Numbered from the stretch's first letter, positions 35,648 to 44,255 are shown. The stretch: 64,000 nt of DNA from Gelidibacter mesophilus DSM 14095 (GCF_000423005.1 NZ_AUHD01000001.1:1-64000); one strand, 5' to 3'. Numbers and translations: made by a program. The notes: generated from the letters alone by a model not told the origin.

Positions 35648-36718
35648 ATGACGAAAAGTACAATTAAAAATATTAAAATCGCTGGTGTTTCAGTAGCTTT
35701 GCCTACCCAAAAGGTTGAAGTAAAGTCTTATACGGAAACTTTTGGAGAAGACATCATACGAAAATTTATTGAAACAACAGGCGTAGAGAGTGTTTGTAGA
35801 TCCATTCCAGAGCAAACAGCATCTGATTTGGGTTATGAAGCTGCATTAAATTTGTTTCAAAATACGGAAATTAAAAAAGAGGAGATTGGAATTTTAGTTT
35901 TTATCAGTCAAAAACCAGATTTTAGAACTCCAGCGTCTTCCTATTTAATACATAATCGATTGGAGCTTTCAAAAGATTGTTTGTGTTTGGATATCAACTT
36001 GGCCTGTTCCGGTTTCATAGTGGCTTTGCACTCAATTCATACCCTCTTACAGAATTCAGATGCTCAAAAAGCACTTTTAATCACTGCTGATACCTCACAT
36101 AAAACACTTTCTCCCTTTGATAGAACGATGATTATGCTCTTTGGGGACAGTGGTTCAGCTTTATTGCTGGAGAAGACTAAAGAGAATGTTGAAGCTCATT
36201 TTACGATAAAGTCCGATGGAAAACGTTTTAAAAGTATTATAACGCCATCAGGAGCCTATAGAAATCTTGATGCTCCAAAGCAACGCGTCGTTTGGAGTGA
36301 TGGTATTCTAAGATCAGATTACGATACCCATATGAAAGGCATGGACGTTTTTGAATTTTCTTTGACAGATGTACCCAAACTATTCAAGACATTTTTAAAG
36401 GAACTGGATAAGACACCAGCGGACTATGACTATTTTACATTACATCAGGCCAATCACTATATCCTGAAACAGCTCTCTAGAAAAATTAAAATACCCATGG
36501 AGAAAATACCAATTTCGCTAGATCGTTTTGGTAATAATAGTAGTAATTCTGTGCCACTAGTTTTGGCCGATCATTTCTCAAACCTAGAGCCACAGACATT
36601 AAAGTTATTTATGTCAGGTTTTGGTGCTGGTTTATCTTGGGCTTGTGCCGACATAACGATTGATTCAGATGTAATATTACCAATTGTGTACACAGATGCA
36701 TATGATAATTTAACCTAA
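35648..36718 (+). CDS. KASIII-like 3-oxoacyl-ACP synthase (active)
   Basis: A 356-aa condensing enzyme with the full triad: Cys120 in 'NLACSGFIVAL', His266 in 'LHQANH', Asn296 in 'RFGNNSSNSVP'. It condenses an acyl primer with malonyl-ACP, the chain-building step. It follows the triad-less paralogue by 11 bases and precedes the second ACP by 5, so they are surely one operon. It is unlike housekeeping FabH in its setting. Confidence 0.88.
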   Translation: MTKSTIKNIKIAGVSVALPTQKVEVKSYTETFGEDIIRKFIETTGVESVCRSIPEQTASDLGYEAALNLFQNTEIKKEEIGILVFISQKPDFRTPASSYLIHNRLELSKDCLCLDINLACSGFIVALHSIHTLLQNSDAQKALLITADTSHKTLSPFDRTMIMLFGDSGSALLLEKTKENVEAHFTIKSDGKRFKSIITPSGAYRNLDAPKQRVVWSDGILRSDYDTHMKGMDVFEFSLTDVPKLFKTFLKELDKTPADYDYFTLHQANHYILKQLSRKIKIPMEKIPISLDRFGNNSSNSVPLVLADHFSNLEPQTLKLFMSGFGAGLSWACADITIDSDVILPIVYTDAYDNLT

Positions 36719-36723
36719 TATTT

Positions 36724-36966
36724 ATGAATACATTAGAAACTTATAACGCCATTTTTACAGAAACTTTTCAAGTTGAAGAAAATGTTTTGGACACTGATTT
36801 TAATTCTGATACAGTAGAGAAGTGGGATTCTGTATGTCAATTGAGTCTGGTGACAACTATGGAAGATACTTTTGACATTATGATGGAACCTGAAGACATT
36901 ATAGGATTCAAGTCCTATGAAATTGGTAAATCTATTCTAGCAAAATATGATGTAACCATAGCATAA
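36724..36966 (+). CDS. Acyl carrier protein (second copy)
   Basis: An 80-aa acidic ACP with the phosphopantetheine Ser36 in 'VEKWDSVCQLSLVTTM'. It shares the WDS motif with the first ACP but is otherwise quite diverged, so the two may have separate partners or act at separate steps. Sits between the KASIII-like pair and the second ketoreductase. Confidence 0.85.
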   Translation: MNTLETYNAIFTETFQVEENVLDTDFNSDTVEKWDSVCQLSLVTTMEDTFDIMMEPEDIIGFKSYEIGKSILAKYDVTIA

Positions 36967-36970
36967 CACT

Positions 36971-37717
36971 ATGAAATTATTAGAAAACAAAGTGTGTTTG
37001 GTAAGTGGTACCAATAAGGGTATCGGACATGCTATTGTAGAAGCTTTTGCCAAACATGGCGCCATTGTTTATGCTCACGCTCGTTCAGTTGGATGCATTG
37101 ACCAGTGGACAGATAGCCTATCTGAAAAGTACCAGACCAAAGTTGTTCCTGTTTATTTTGATGTCACAGATTTGGACGTCGCAAGAAAACGTGTGATGGC
37201 CATTAAAACTGCTGAAAAAAGAATTGATGTGCTTATCAATAATGCGGGGATGGTGACCTATGAAATGATTCCGATGGTCCAAATGAGTACTTTTAAATCA
37301 ATGATTGATGTGAATGTGGTTGGGGCATTTAACTTATTACAAATAGTGTCAAGAATAATGACACGTCAAAAATCGGGTTCAATCATAAATATGGCGAGTA
37401 TAGTTGCAGATAGGGGCGCAAGTGGACAAGTATCTTATGCAACTACCAAGGGAGCCGTAATTGCGATGACAAAATCTGCCGCAAAAGAATTAGCACCTTT
37501 GCAAATTAGAGTGAACGCAGTAGCACCTGGCATGGTTGGGACTGTTAGGTTTAAAGATGTTTTTGAAAAAAATTTCCAGGAAAAACTAAATAATATTGGA
37601 ATGGGAAGATTGGCAGAACCGGAAGAAATTGCCGATATGTGTTTGTTTTTAAGTTCTGATATGTCAAGCTATGTTACTGGACAAATTATAGGAGTTGATG
37701 GAAGTACGGAATTATAA
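36971..37717 (+). CDS. 3-oxoacyl-ACP reductase-like SDR (second copy)
   Basis: A 248-aa SDR: 'SGTNKGIGHAIVEAF' in the nucleotide site, 'NNAGMV', Y156-x3-K160 in 'VSYATTKG', and 'VTGQIIGVDGSTEL' at the end. FabG-type. Together with the first copy it gives two ketoreductases for two condensations, which would suit a doubly hydroxylated short acyl chain. The gene ends ten bases before the ligase. Confidence 0.85.
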   Translation: MKLLENKVCLVSGTNKGIGHAIVEAFAKHGAIVYAHARSVGCIDQWTDSLSEKYQTKVVPVYFDVTDLDVARKRVMAIKTAEKRIDVLINNAGMVTYEMIPMVQMSTFKSMIDVNVVGAFNLLQIVSRIMTRQKSGSIINMASIVADRGASGQVSYATTKGAVIAMTKSAAKELAPLQIRVNAVAPGMVGTVRFKDVFEKNFQEKLNNIGMGRLAEPEEIADMCLFLSSDMSSYVTGQIIGVDGSTEL

Positions 37718-37726
37718 ATTCGGGAT

Positions 37727-39127
37727 ATGAGTTATTTTTTGGGAATTGATACAAAGGAAGCGGCAAACATTGCGGCCATTGACGATGATGGAAATGAAAT
37801 TTCTTATGGAGATTTAGTGCTCTATTGTAATGGCTTACAACGTACTATATCGTCGCGATCTCTCGTGTTTCATTTTTCTGAAAACTCTGTGGATTCTCTA
37901 TGTCTTTACATGGCTTGTATGCATGCCAAAGCAGTTCCTTTATTATTAAGTCCACAAACCGAGCGGGATTTAATCAGTTCCTTAATTAAAAAATACCAAC
38001 CAAATTATATTGTGGCCCCCGAAAGAATCTGCCATTATTTTGATGGAGAAGTCGTAGAAGTGAGAGGAAATTACAAATTATTAAAATTAAACTCTCCCGC
38101 GCATCGGTTATTCGACCAACTCTCGCTGTTGCTCCCTACGTCAGGCTCAACAGGAAGTCCTAAACTCGTAAGACACAGTTATCATAATTTGGAAATGAGT
38201 GCTAAAAATGTGTCCCAATTTTTTGGATTAGTGGCTACTGATAAAGCATTTCTTTTTTTACCAATGTATTATACAATGGGGCTTTCGGTTATTCACAGTC
38301 ATTTAAAAGTTGGTGCAGCTATAGTCTTTACGAAGTCAGCAATGACCGATGCTAAGTTTTGGAGTTTGCTAAAAGAAAGTAGCCCCACGGTTTTAACAGG
38401 CGTACCTTATAGTTTTGAAATCTTAAAAAAGTTACGATTTTTTAGAATGAAAATGCCGTCTTTAAGAATTCTTACTCAAGGTGGAGGTAAATTATCTAAA
38501 GAATTATATGATGACTGTCTTCAATATGCCGAAAATAATAATGTAGAGTTTATTCCTACCTATGGACAAACCGAAGGTAGTGCCAGAATGACCTTTGTGG
38601 AACCTTTTATGTCAACTTCCAAAAAAGGAAGTATTGGGAAGGCCATTCCTGGTGGTATGCTGTCCATTATAGATGATCAAGGTTATGAATCTTTTGAAGG
38701 TGAAGCCGCTGGAGAATTAGTATATAGAGGTCCAAATGTCACTCTAGGCTATGCAAACTCTTTGGAAGATTTAAATTTAGATGACGACCGGCACGGTATT
38801 TTACATACCGGCGATTTAGTTGAAAGAGATGCTGATGGTTATTATTTTATCGTCGGAAGAAAAAGTCGTTTTTTAAAATTATTTGGCATACGTGTTGCGT
38901 TGGATGAGATTGAAAAGTTGATAAATGACTCATTTGAACTAGACTGTGCTTGTGGTGGGAATGATCAAAAAATGATCGTTTTAATCACGAGAGCCGATAT
39001 GACTCAAAAGGTATCGGATTTTATCGTGGCCAAGACAGGACTTTTTCATCAATCATTTGAAGTTGTTTATGTTGAAGATATTCCCAGAAATGAAACTGGA
39101 AAAGTGATTTTTAATGACCACATTTAA
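37727..39127 (+). CDS. AMP-forming acyl-CoA/acyl-ACP ligase-like protein
   Basis: A 466-aa ANL-superfamily enzyme. The P-loop is 'LLPTSGSTGSPKLVRH' (T138-G143), with 'PTYGQTEGSARM' and 'TGDLVERDADGYYFIVGRKSRF' further on and the C-terminal catalytic lysine K459 in 'NETGK'. It activates a short carboxylic acid with ATP and loads it on CoA or ACP, either as primer or for final transfer. It overlaps the next gene by 14 bases. Confidence 0.85.
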   Translation: MSYFLGIDTKEAANIAAIDDDGNEISYGDLVLYCNGLQRTISSRSLVFHFSENSVDSLCLYMACMHAKAVPLLLSPQTERDLISSLIKKYQPNYIVAPERICHYFDGEVVEVRGNYKLLKLNSPAHRLFDQLSLLLPTSGSTGSPKLVRHSYHNLEMSAKNVSQFFGLVATDKAFLFLPMYYTMGLSVIHSHLKVGAAIVFTKSAMTDAKFWSLLKESSPTVLTGVPYSFEILKKLRFFRMKMPSLRILTQGGGKLSKELYDDCLQYAENNNVEFIPTYGQTEGSARMTFVEPFMSTSKKGSIGKAIPGGMLSIIDDQGYESFEGEAAGELVYRGPNVTLGYANSLEDLNLDDDRHGILHTGDLVERDADGYYFIVGRKSRFLKLFGIRVALDEIEKLINDSFELDCACGGNDQKMIVLITRADMTQKVSDFIVAKTGLFHQSFEVVYVEDIPRNETGKVIFNDHI

Positions 39128-39731
39128 AATATTCAGATTTGTCAACCCTTATAAGAACGCAAATACCTATGTGGTTCAAATCGATGAACACGATGTGTTG
39201 ATTATTGATTTGGGGAATTATCCAACAACAGAATTTGTCAATTGGTTAAAACATCACAATAAAAATATCGTAGGTCTTATTCTCACACATGAACATGCTG
39301 ATCATTGCTACGGCGTGGACGCATTGAAAGATTACTATGATTTTAATCTCTATTGCTCTGAAGCATGTGCCATAAATATGCGCGACCCTAAACAAAATTA
39401 CTCACGCTATATAGAGGAATTTGAAACATTTGCTGTGAAAAGTAAAGCCATAATTGTCAAAGATAATGACATGTTGAATTTTAGTGGATTTCAATTAAGA
39501 GTTATGGAGACTCCTGGACATAGTCCTGGAAGTATTTGTTTGTTCTTTGAAAACGGCGTTTTTACAGGAGATACTATTTTAAATAACGTAAAAACCCCAT
39601 TAAGCTTCCCTCATAGTAATAAACTGGATTATAAAAAATCAAAAAAGATAATCATGGAGAATTTACAATCTCATACCACAATATATCCCGGTCATGACGC
39701 CTCTTTTTTAGATAATTCGTTTATTAAATAA
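39114..39731 (+). CDS. Metallo-beta-lactamase-fold hydrolase
   Basis: A 205-aa protein with the zinc motif THEHADH (H59, H61, D63, H64), then 'ETPGHSPGS', 'FTGDTI' and 'YPGHD'. Looks like the glyoxalase-II/thioester hydrolase branch. Starts inside the ligase gene and so is coupled to it. In this context it could act as an acyl-ACP or acyl-CoA thioesterase, or for editing; substrate not shown. Confidence 0.82.
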   Translation: MTTFKIFRFVNPYKNANTYVVQIDEHDVLIIDLGNYPTTEFVNWLKHHNKNIVGLILTHEHADHCYGVDALKDYYDFNLYCSEACAINMRDPKQNYSRYIEEFETFAVKSKAIIVKDNDMLNFSGFQLRVMETPGHSPGSICLFFENGVFTGDTILNNVKTPLSFPHSNKLDYKKSKKIIMENLQSHTTIYPGHDASFLDNSFIK

Positions 39732-39760
39732 GTGCAATGGTTATTTGATGAATTAATGAA

Positions 39761-40105
39761 ATGATTGGTATTGATATTGAAAGTATTGCGAGGTTTGAAA
39801 AATTATATTCAAATAAAAAGAGACTTCTTGAAAAGATGTTTAATAAATATGAATGGGAATATGCGCTTACCAAACCAAATCCATCACAGACATTAACTGG
39901 AATTTGGTGTGCAAAAGAGGCTGTTTTAAAGGCCATCTATCCTTCAGAAGAAATCTTCATAAAGGATATTACGATTAAACACAAAAAGTCTGGTGAACCT
40001 TATGTATTCCTAAACTTCAAACAACGGGAGTCAAAAGTAATTCATATCAGTATTGCACATGCCAAGGAATATGCCACCGCCGTTGCACTTATAACCTCTA
40101 TGTAA
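39761..40105 (+). CDS. acpS: 4'-phosphopantetheinyl transferase AcpS-like
   Basis: A 114-aa protein matching AcpS: 'IGIDIESIARFEKL' (D5) and 'FNKYEWEYAL', then 'GIWCAKEAVLKAI' with E53-A54. It transfers phosphopantetheine from CoA to apo-ACP, activating the two ACPs in this cassette. A dedicated copy here suggests those ACPs are not served by the housekeeping enzyme, which must exist elsewhere; this could alternatively be the only copy. Confidence 0.85.
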   Translation: MIGIDIESIARFEKLYSNKKRLLEKMFNKYEWEYALTKPNPSQTLTGIWCAKEAVLKAIYPSEEIFIKDITIKHKKSGEPYVFLNFKQRESKVIHISIAHAKEYATAVALITSM

Positions 40106-40161
40106 ATTTAAAATGTTTAGAGTTTTCTACGTGAGACAATCAAAATTAATCAGAATATTAA

Positions 40162-40887
40162 ATGAGCAAAGATCAAAAAACACAAGTTTATCCACTAATT
40201 AAAAGAAGTTTTGATTTTCTAATATCTCTTATTGGTATTCTTTGTTTGTCACCACTTTTTCTGATCATCATGTTGCTACTTAAATTAACTGGTGAAGGGG
40301 AGGTTTTCTACTTGCAACAACGCATGGGTCTAAATAATAAGCCGTTCTATATTTACAAGTTTGCTACCATGTTAAAAGATAGTCCCACTATGGGAAACAA
40401 AAGCTTGACTGTGAGAGACGATCCGAGAATTACTAAAGTTGGTAAGCTATTGCGCATTACAAAGATTAATGAGTTACCTCAAATCATAAATGTTTTAAAA
40501 GGAGATATGGCATTGGTTGGACCAAGACCACTTTTGACCAGAAGTTTTCAGAATTATACACCTGAAGTTCAAAATTTAATTTATAAAAATAGGCCGGGCA
40601 TTACAGGACTCGGATCATTGATTTTCAGGGACGAGGAGCGGTTGGTGACGGTTTATAAGGAATTTGGAAAAGATCCAGTTCACTATTATAGAGCATATAT
40701 TTATCCTTATAAAGGTACACTTGAAAAATGGTATTATAATAATTGCTCCCTTGTAGTCGATTTTAAAATTCTCTTTTTAACATTTTGGTCTTTGGTCAAT
40801 AGTAATTCTGAGATAGTCTATAAATGGTTTAAGAATTTACCATCAAAACCTGAATCCTTAACTTTGAATGGCATAAAGAATCTGTAA
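40162..40887 (+). CDS. Initiating bacterial sugar transferase (PglC/WcaJ type), copy 1
   Basis: A 241-aa monotopic phosphoglycosyltransferase: a single N-terminal hydrophobic segment ('FLISLIGILCLSPLFLIIML'), 'FYIYKFATML', 'DDPRITKVGKLLRITKINELPQ', 'LVGPRPL' and 'RPGITGLGS'. It moves a sugar-1-phosphate from UDP-sugar to undecaprenyl phosphate. It is a close paralogue of the gene at 45471. Which sugar each uses is not evident. Confidence 0.88.
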   Translation: MSKDQKTQVYPLIKRSFDFLISLIGILCLSPLFLIIMLLLKLTGEGEVFYLQQRMGLNNKPFYIYKFATMLKDSPTMGNKSLTVRDDPRITKVGKLLRITKINELPQIINVLKGDMALVGPRPLLTRSFQNYTPEVQNLIYKNRPGITGLGSLIFRDEERLVTVYKEFGKDPVHYYRAYIYPYKGTLEKWYYNNCSLVVDFKILFLTFWSLVNSNSEIVYKWFKNLPSKPESLTLNGIKNL

Positions 40888-40896
40888 ATTAATCAG

Positions 40897-40968
40897 ATGG
40901 TTAGTGTTTTAAAAGAATTGCCCAATATATCTTTGTACTTTTTTATTTGGGGAATTTCTGTATTCTAG
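40897..40968 (+). pseudogene. Severed N-terminal segment of ElyC/YdcF-like gene
   Basis: An ATG at 40897 opens 23 codons that encode a TM-like segment ('ISLYFFIWGISVF') and stop at TAG (40966-40968). The same frame continues open through 'LKNIKHKL' into the ElyC-like gene below, matching the usual TM1, basic loop, TM2 layout. A TATCTTTG promoter-like sequence (40928-40935) overlaps it and is a rival explanation. Confidence 0.5.
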
Positions 40969-40989
40969 CTCAAAAATATCAAACATAAG

Positions 40990-41652
40990 TTGGTTACATT
41001 AGTTGTTGTTCTAGGAATTATAGCATTTTTGATTTGTTCTACGAGTTACGTGCCAAAAAAGCTCATTGCTTCTATTGAAAGCGCCTACAACCCGATTAAC
41101 TTGTATGGACTAGATAATAACGCAGCTTATTATATACATGTATTGGGCACGGGTGCAACCATGGATTCAAAATTACCTCCGACCATGAATTTAGGACAGG
41201 AACCATTGAAACGTTTAATTGAAGGGGTTCGCCTTAACAAGCATTTAAATCATGCTGTATTGGTGACTTCTGCAGCTTCAAAAAAACTGGATAAATGTCA
41301 AGCGGAAATTGCCAAAGTTGCTGCAATTTCTCTGGGCGTTGATTCTTCAGATATTAAAATGTTGAAGACGCCGATGAATACATTGGAAGAAGCTCAGGCG
41401 TTTAAAACAGAATTTGGAACAGATAAACAGCTTATTTTAGTTACCAGTGCGGTCCATATGCCAAGAGCTGTTGAAATATTTAGAGATCAAGGTCTGAATG
41501 TCATCGCAGCTCCGTCAAGCTATGATTACAAACAAGACGGACAGCGTTATAATGGAATCACATTTCCTTCCTTTAACTCTATTGAACTTATGAATAGGGT
41601 TCATATAGCGCATCTTAAACTACTGTACTATAGGGTTTTTAAGAAAGAGTAA
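40990..41652 (+). CDS. ElyC/SanA/YdcF-like DUF218 protein, start uncertain
   Basis: A 220-aa frame with one membrane helix ('LVVVLGIIAFLICS') and a DUF218 domain: 'LGTGATMDSKLPPTMNLGQEPLKRLIEGV', 'LVTSAASKKLDK', 'LKTPMNTLEEAQAF' and 'ILVTSAVHMPRAVEIFRDQG'. The only start in frame after the TAG at 40966 is the TTG at 40990. Homologues of the ElyC group have two N-terminal helices, and the first is present upstream but cut off by the stop codon. So this gene may be a recent nonsense mutant or restart. ElyC-type proteins affect envelope polysaccharide and peptidoglycan assembly at the membrane. Confidence 0.65.
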   Translation: MVTLVVVLGIIAFLICSTSYVPKKLIASIESAYNPINLYGLDNNAAYYIHVLGTGATMDSKLPPTMNLGQEPLKRLIEGVRLNKHLNHAVLVTSAASKKLDKCQAEIAKVAAISLGVDSSDIKMLKTPMNTLEEAQAFKTEFGTDKQLILVTSAVHMPRAVEIFRDQGLNVIAAPSSYDYKQDGQRYNGITFPSFNSIELMNRVHIAHLKLLYYRVFKKE

Positions 41653-41708
41653 TTTTTTTGAATAAAATTGGCAGCAAAAAATTATAAAACATATAAACAA
41701 CACAATTA

Positions 41709-42857
41709 ATGATACCATTATCAATACCAAAAATAGAGGGCAATGAGTCCAAATATGTGCAGGATTGTTTAACTACCGGATGGATTTCTTCAGCGGGCAG
41801 TTACGTCAACCAATTTGAGGAGATGATTGCCAAATATGCTGGAGCAAAATATGGTGTGGCCTGTATGAATGGTACGGCAGGACTTCATATTGCCCAAATT
41901 TTATTGGGTATTACAGCGGACGATCACGTGATTGCACCAAACATTACATTCATAGCAACTTTAAATGCCATTAAATATACGGGAGCACATCCTATTCTAA
42001 TTGATGTGGATGCTCACAATTGGCAGATGGATTTGAATCTATTAGAAAACTACTTTGAAGAGCAAACAGAACTGAAGTCGGTCAATGATGAAATCTTTAG
42101 CTTTGATAAAGGGACCGGAAAACGTGTTCGCGCCATTATGCCTGTGCATGTCCTCGGGAATATTGGAAATATGAATCGGCTCTTGGAAATCTCTCAAAAA
42201 TACCATTTGGAGATTATCGAAGACAGTACGGAAGCGCTTGGCAGCACTTTTGAAAATAAGCATGCGGGAACTTTTGGGAAAATTGGTGTTTTTAGTTTTA
42301 ATGGCAATAAAATCATCTCCACTGGAGGAGGAGGCGTAATTGTGACAAACGATGAGGACATCGCCAAAAAAGCACGGCACTTAACGACCCAGGCCAAAGT
42401 CAGCGCCATGGATTATATCCACGATGCCATTGGATTTAATTACCGATTAGTGAATGTTCTTGCTGCCATTGGAGTTGCTCAAATGGAAACCTTTCCAGAA
42501 ACTCTAAAAGCGAAGAAATTTATGGATGCTTTTTATAGAACTCATTTGGAAGGTGTTGGAGATATTAAATTTCAGGAGATCCCAGAAGGCACCGATCCTA
42601 ATTGTTGGTTGTTTACCTTTAGCACGTCTCGTATGAGAGAATTATTAGATTATCTAAATGCCAATGGCGTACAATCCCGTCCATTTTGGATGCCGATGAA
42701 TCAGTTAGATATGTTTAAAGATGAGATTTACATTACTAAAAATGATGTCTCAGCATCTGTTTATGACAACAGCATTAGTATCCCGAGTTCAGCTGGGATA
42801 ACGAAAGAGCAATTGGAGACGGTGGTGGAGACGATAAAGACATTTTACGAAGGATAG
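41709..42857 (+). CDS. DegT/DnrJ/EryC1 aminotransferase (LegC/PglE type)
   Basis: A 382-aa PLP aminotransferase with Schiff-base Lys201 in 'FSFNGNKIISTGGGG'. 'IPKIEGNESKYVQDCLTTGWISSAGSYV' and 'CMNGTAGLHIA' match LegC/PglE-type sugar aminotransferases, which put an amine on C4 of a 4-keto-6-deoxy-HexNAc. It pairs with the dehydratase at 44256. Two possible roles: the legionaminic pathway (with neuB/neuC) and a 4-amino-quinovosamine sugar that the acyl cassette decorates. Sequence alone cannot separate them. Confidence 0.85.
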   Translation: MIPLSIPKIEGNESKYVQDCLTTGWISSAGSYVNQFEEMIAKYAGAKYGVACMNGTAGLHIAQILLGITADDHVIAPNITFIATLNAIKYTGAHPILIDVDAHNWQMDLNLLENYFEEQTELKSVNDEIFSFDKGTGKRVRAIMPVHVLGNIGNMNRLLEISQKYHLEIIEDSTEALGSTFENKHAGTFGKIGVFSFNGNKIISTGGGGVIVTNDEDIAKKARHLTTQAKVSAMDYIHDAIGFNYRLVNVLAAIGVAQMETFPETLKAKKFMDAFYRTHLEGVGDIKFQEIPEGTDPNCWLFTFSTSRMRELLDYLNANGVQSRPFWMPMNQLDMFKDEIYITKNDVSASVYDNSISIPSSAGITKEQLETVVETIKTFYEG

Positions 42858-42882
42858 AGAAATTTATTCTTATAGCTAGTTG

Positions 42883-43536
42883 CATTTTTTTATCCCCCTT
42901 TTAGGGGCCGGGGGTCAGGCCCAAAATATGTTATAAAACTCCAAAGGCCTTTTTTCCCCTTTAGAGACTGAGGGTAAGAATAAGAATTCAAAGTTTTCTA
43001 ATATCAATTTGTTATCATAACTTGACCTCCCCAGCTCCTCCTAAAGGAGGGGGTTTAAAAAGACACATTTTTTTATCCCCCTTTAGGGGTCGGGGGTCAG
43101 GCCCAAAAATATGTTATAAAACTCCAAATGCCTTTTTTCTCCTTTAGGGGCTGAGGGTAAGAATAAGAATTCAAAGTTTTCTAATAGCAATTTATTATCA
43201 TAATTTAACCTCCCCCAGCCCCTCCTAAAGGAGGGGAGTTTAAAAAGACACATTTTTTTATCTCCCCTTTTAGGGGTCGAGGGTCAGGCCCAAAATATGT
43301 TATAAAACTCCAAATGCCTTTTTTCCCCTTTAGGGGCTGAGGGTAAGAATAAGAATTCAAAGTTTTCTAATAGCAATTTATTATCCTAATTTAACCTCCC
43401 CCAGCCCCTCCTAAAGGAGGGGAGTTTAAAAAGACCCATTTTTTTATCTCCCCTTTAGGGGCCGGGGGGTCTAGCCCATATCTATATTAAAAAAGAAAAA
43501 TGCAGTTTCACCCCTTTAGGGGCCGGGGGTCTAGCC
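42883..43536. repeat. Tandem array of about 185-bp units with inverted GC-rich ends
   Basis: Three full units (42883-43065, 43066-43250, 43251-43436) and a partial fourth (from 43437), periods 183, 185, 186. Each unit has a head (CCCCTTTAGGGG plus CCGGGGGTCAGGCCC-like) and a tail in opposite sense (CCCCTCCTAAAGGAGGGG, a 7-bp hairpin) about 110 bases apart. The tail is an inverted relative of the head. A second head copy (about 43509-43536) lies just before the DUF559 gene. No reading frame in the units. Confidence 0.9.
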
Positions 43537-43550
43537 AAACCTAAAGAATA

Positions 43551-44009
43551 TTGTTGCCGAAGTTAAAGTCCAAGTCTAAATTTAATACTTTAGTGAAAAA
43601 AGACAATCCTTATCATGATGAAAGTTTGTTTAAAGGAGCACCAAAAAGTGCTTTCCTTAAAGCAAGACTTTTGCGTAATAAGATGACTCCTTCAGAAAAA
43701 ATATTATGGGGCTATTTACAAAATAAAAAATTTGAAGGATTTAAGTTTAGACGCCAACATCCGATACATCTTTTTATTGTTGATTACTATTACCACGAAT
43801 TAGGATTGATTATTGAAATAGACGGGGCCTATCATGAAACTAAAGAGCAGGAGGATCTTGATGAAAAACGAACAGAATTATTGAAGTTTCAAGGTTTAAC
43901 TGTCATACGGTGTACAAACGAAGAGGTGTTAACTGATATAGATACCGTTTTAACAAAAATCAAAGAAACAATAGATAAAATCAACAGCTCTAGACGTAAA
44001 GGAATTTAA
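43551..44009 (+). CDS. DUF559-domain endonuclease-like protein
   Basis: A 152-aa protein with the DUF559/VSR-like fold: 'RLLRNKMTPSEKILWGYLQ', 'FRRQHPIHLFIVDYYYHELGLIIEIDG' (D and E of the PD-(D/E)xK-type site), 'AYHETKEQEDLDEKR' and 'VIRCTNEEV'. It starts with TTG at 43551 (or 43554), within 15 bases of a repeat head, and ends 1-2 bases into a degenerate repeat tail. There is no ATG before residue 40. Its position inside the array suggests it acts on these repeats, as RAYT transposases act on REP elements; that is inference. Confidence 0.75.
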   Translation: MLPKLKSKSKFNTLVKKDNPYHDESLFKGAPKSAFLKARLLRNKMTPSEKILWGYLQNKKFEGFKFRRQHPIHLFIVDYYYHELGLIIEIDGAYHETKEQEDLDEKRTELLKFQGLTVIRCTNEEVLTDIDTVLTKIKETIDKINSSRRKGI

Positions 44010-44150
44010 CCTCCTAGCTACTCCGAAAGGTGGGAGTTTAAAAAAGTCGAATGTTTTCATCACCACTTTAGGGACCGGGGAGGTAAGTCAGAACATATAA
44101 TAAAAAAGCAAGTTTTTTTTACACCCCTTTAGGTGGGGGTAAGTAGATAA
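44008..44150. repeat. Degenerate repeat tail and heads after the DUF559 gene
   Basis: TTAACCTCC...GGTGGGAGTTTAAA at 44008-44046 resembles the array tail. Two decayed head-like pieces (CACTTTAGGGACCGGGG near 44065, CACCCCTTTAGGTGGGGG near 44130) follow. So head, gene, tail together form one unit with the gene replacing the spacer. Confidence 0.6.
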
Positions 44151-44255
44151 CATAAAAAGCTTTTTAACACACTCCTTCAGCATCTGGAGGGTTAAACCTA
44201 AAAAGTATAGATCTTCAAAATTCACAAAAACTCAAAATTCATAAAAACACACACA

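Noticed and set aside
42883-43536. Tandem repeats considered as CRISPR array
   Set aside because: Repeat period of about 185 bases, near-identical whole units rather than short repeats with unique spacers, and no cas genes.
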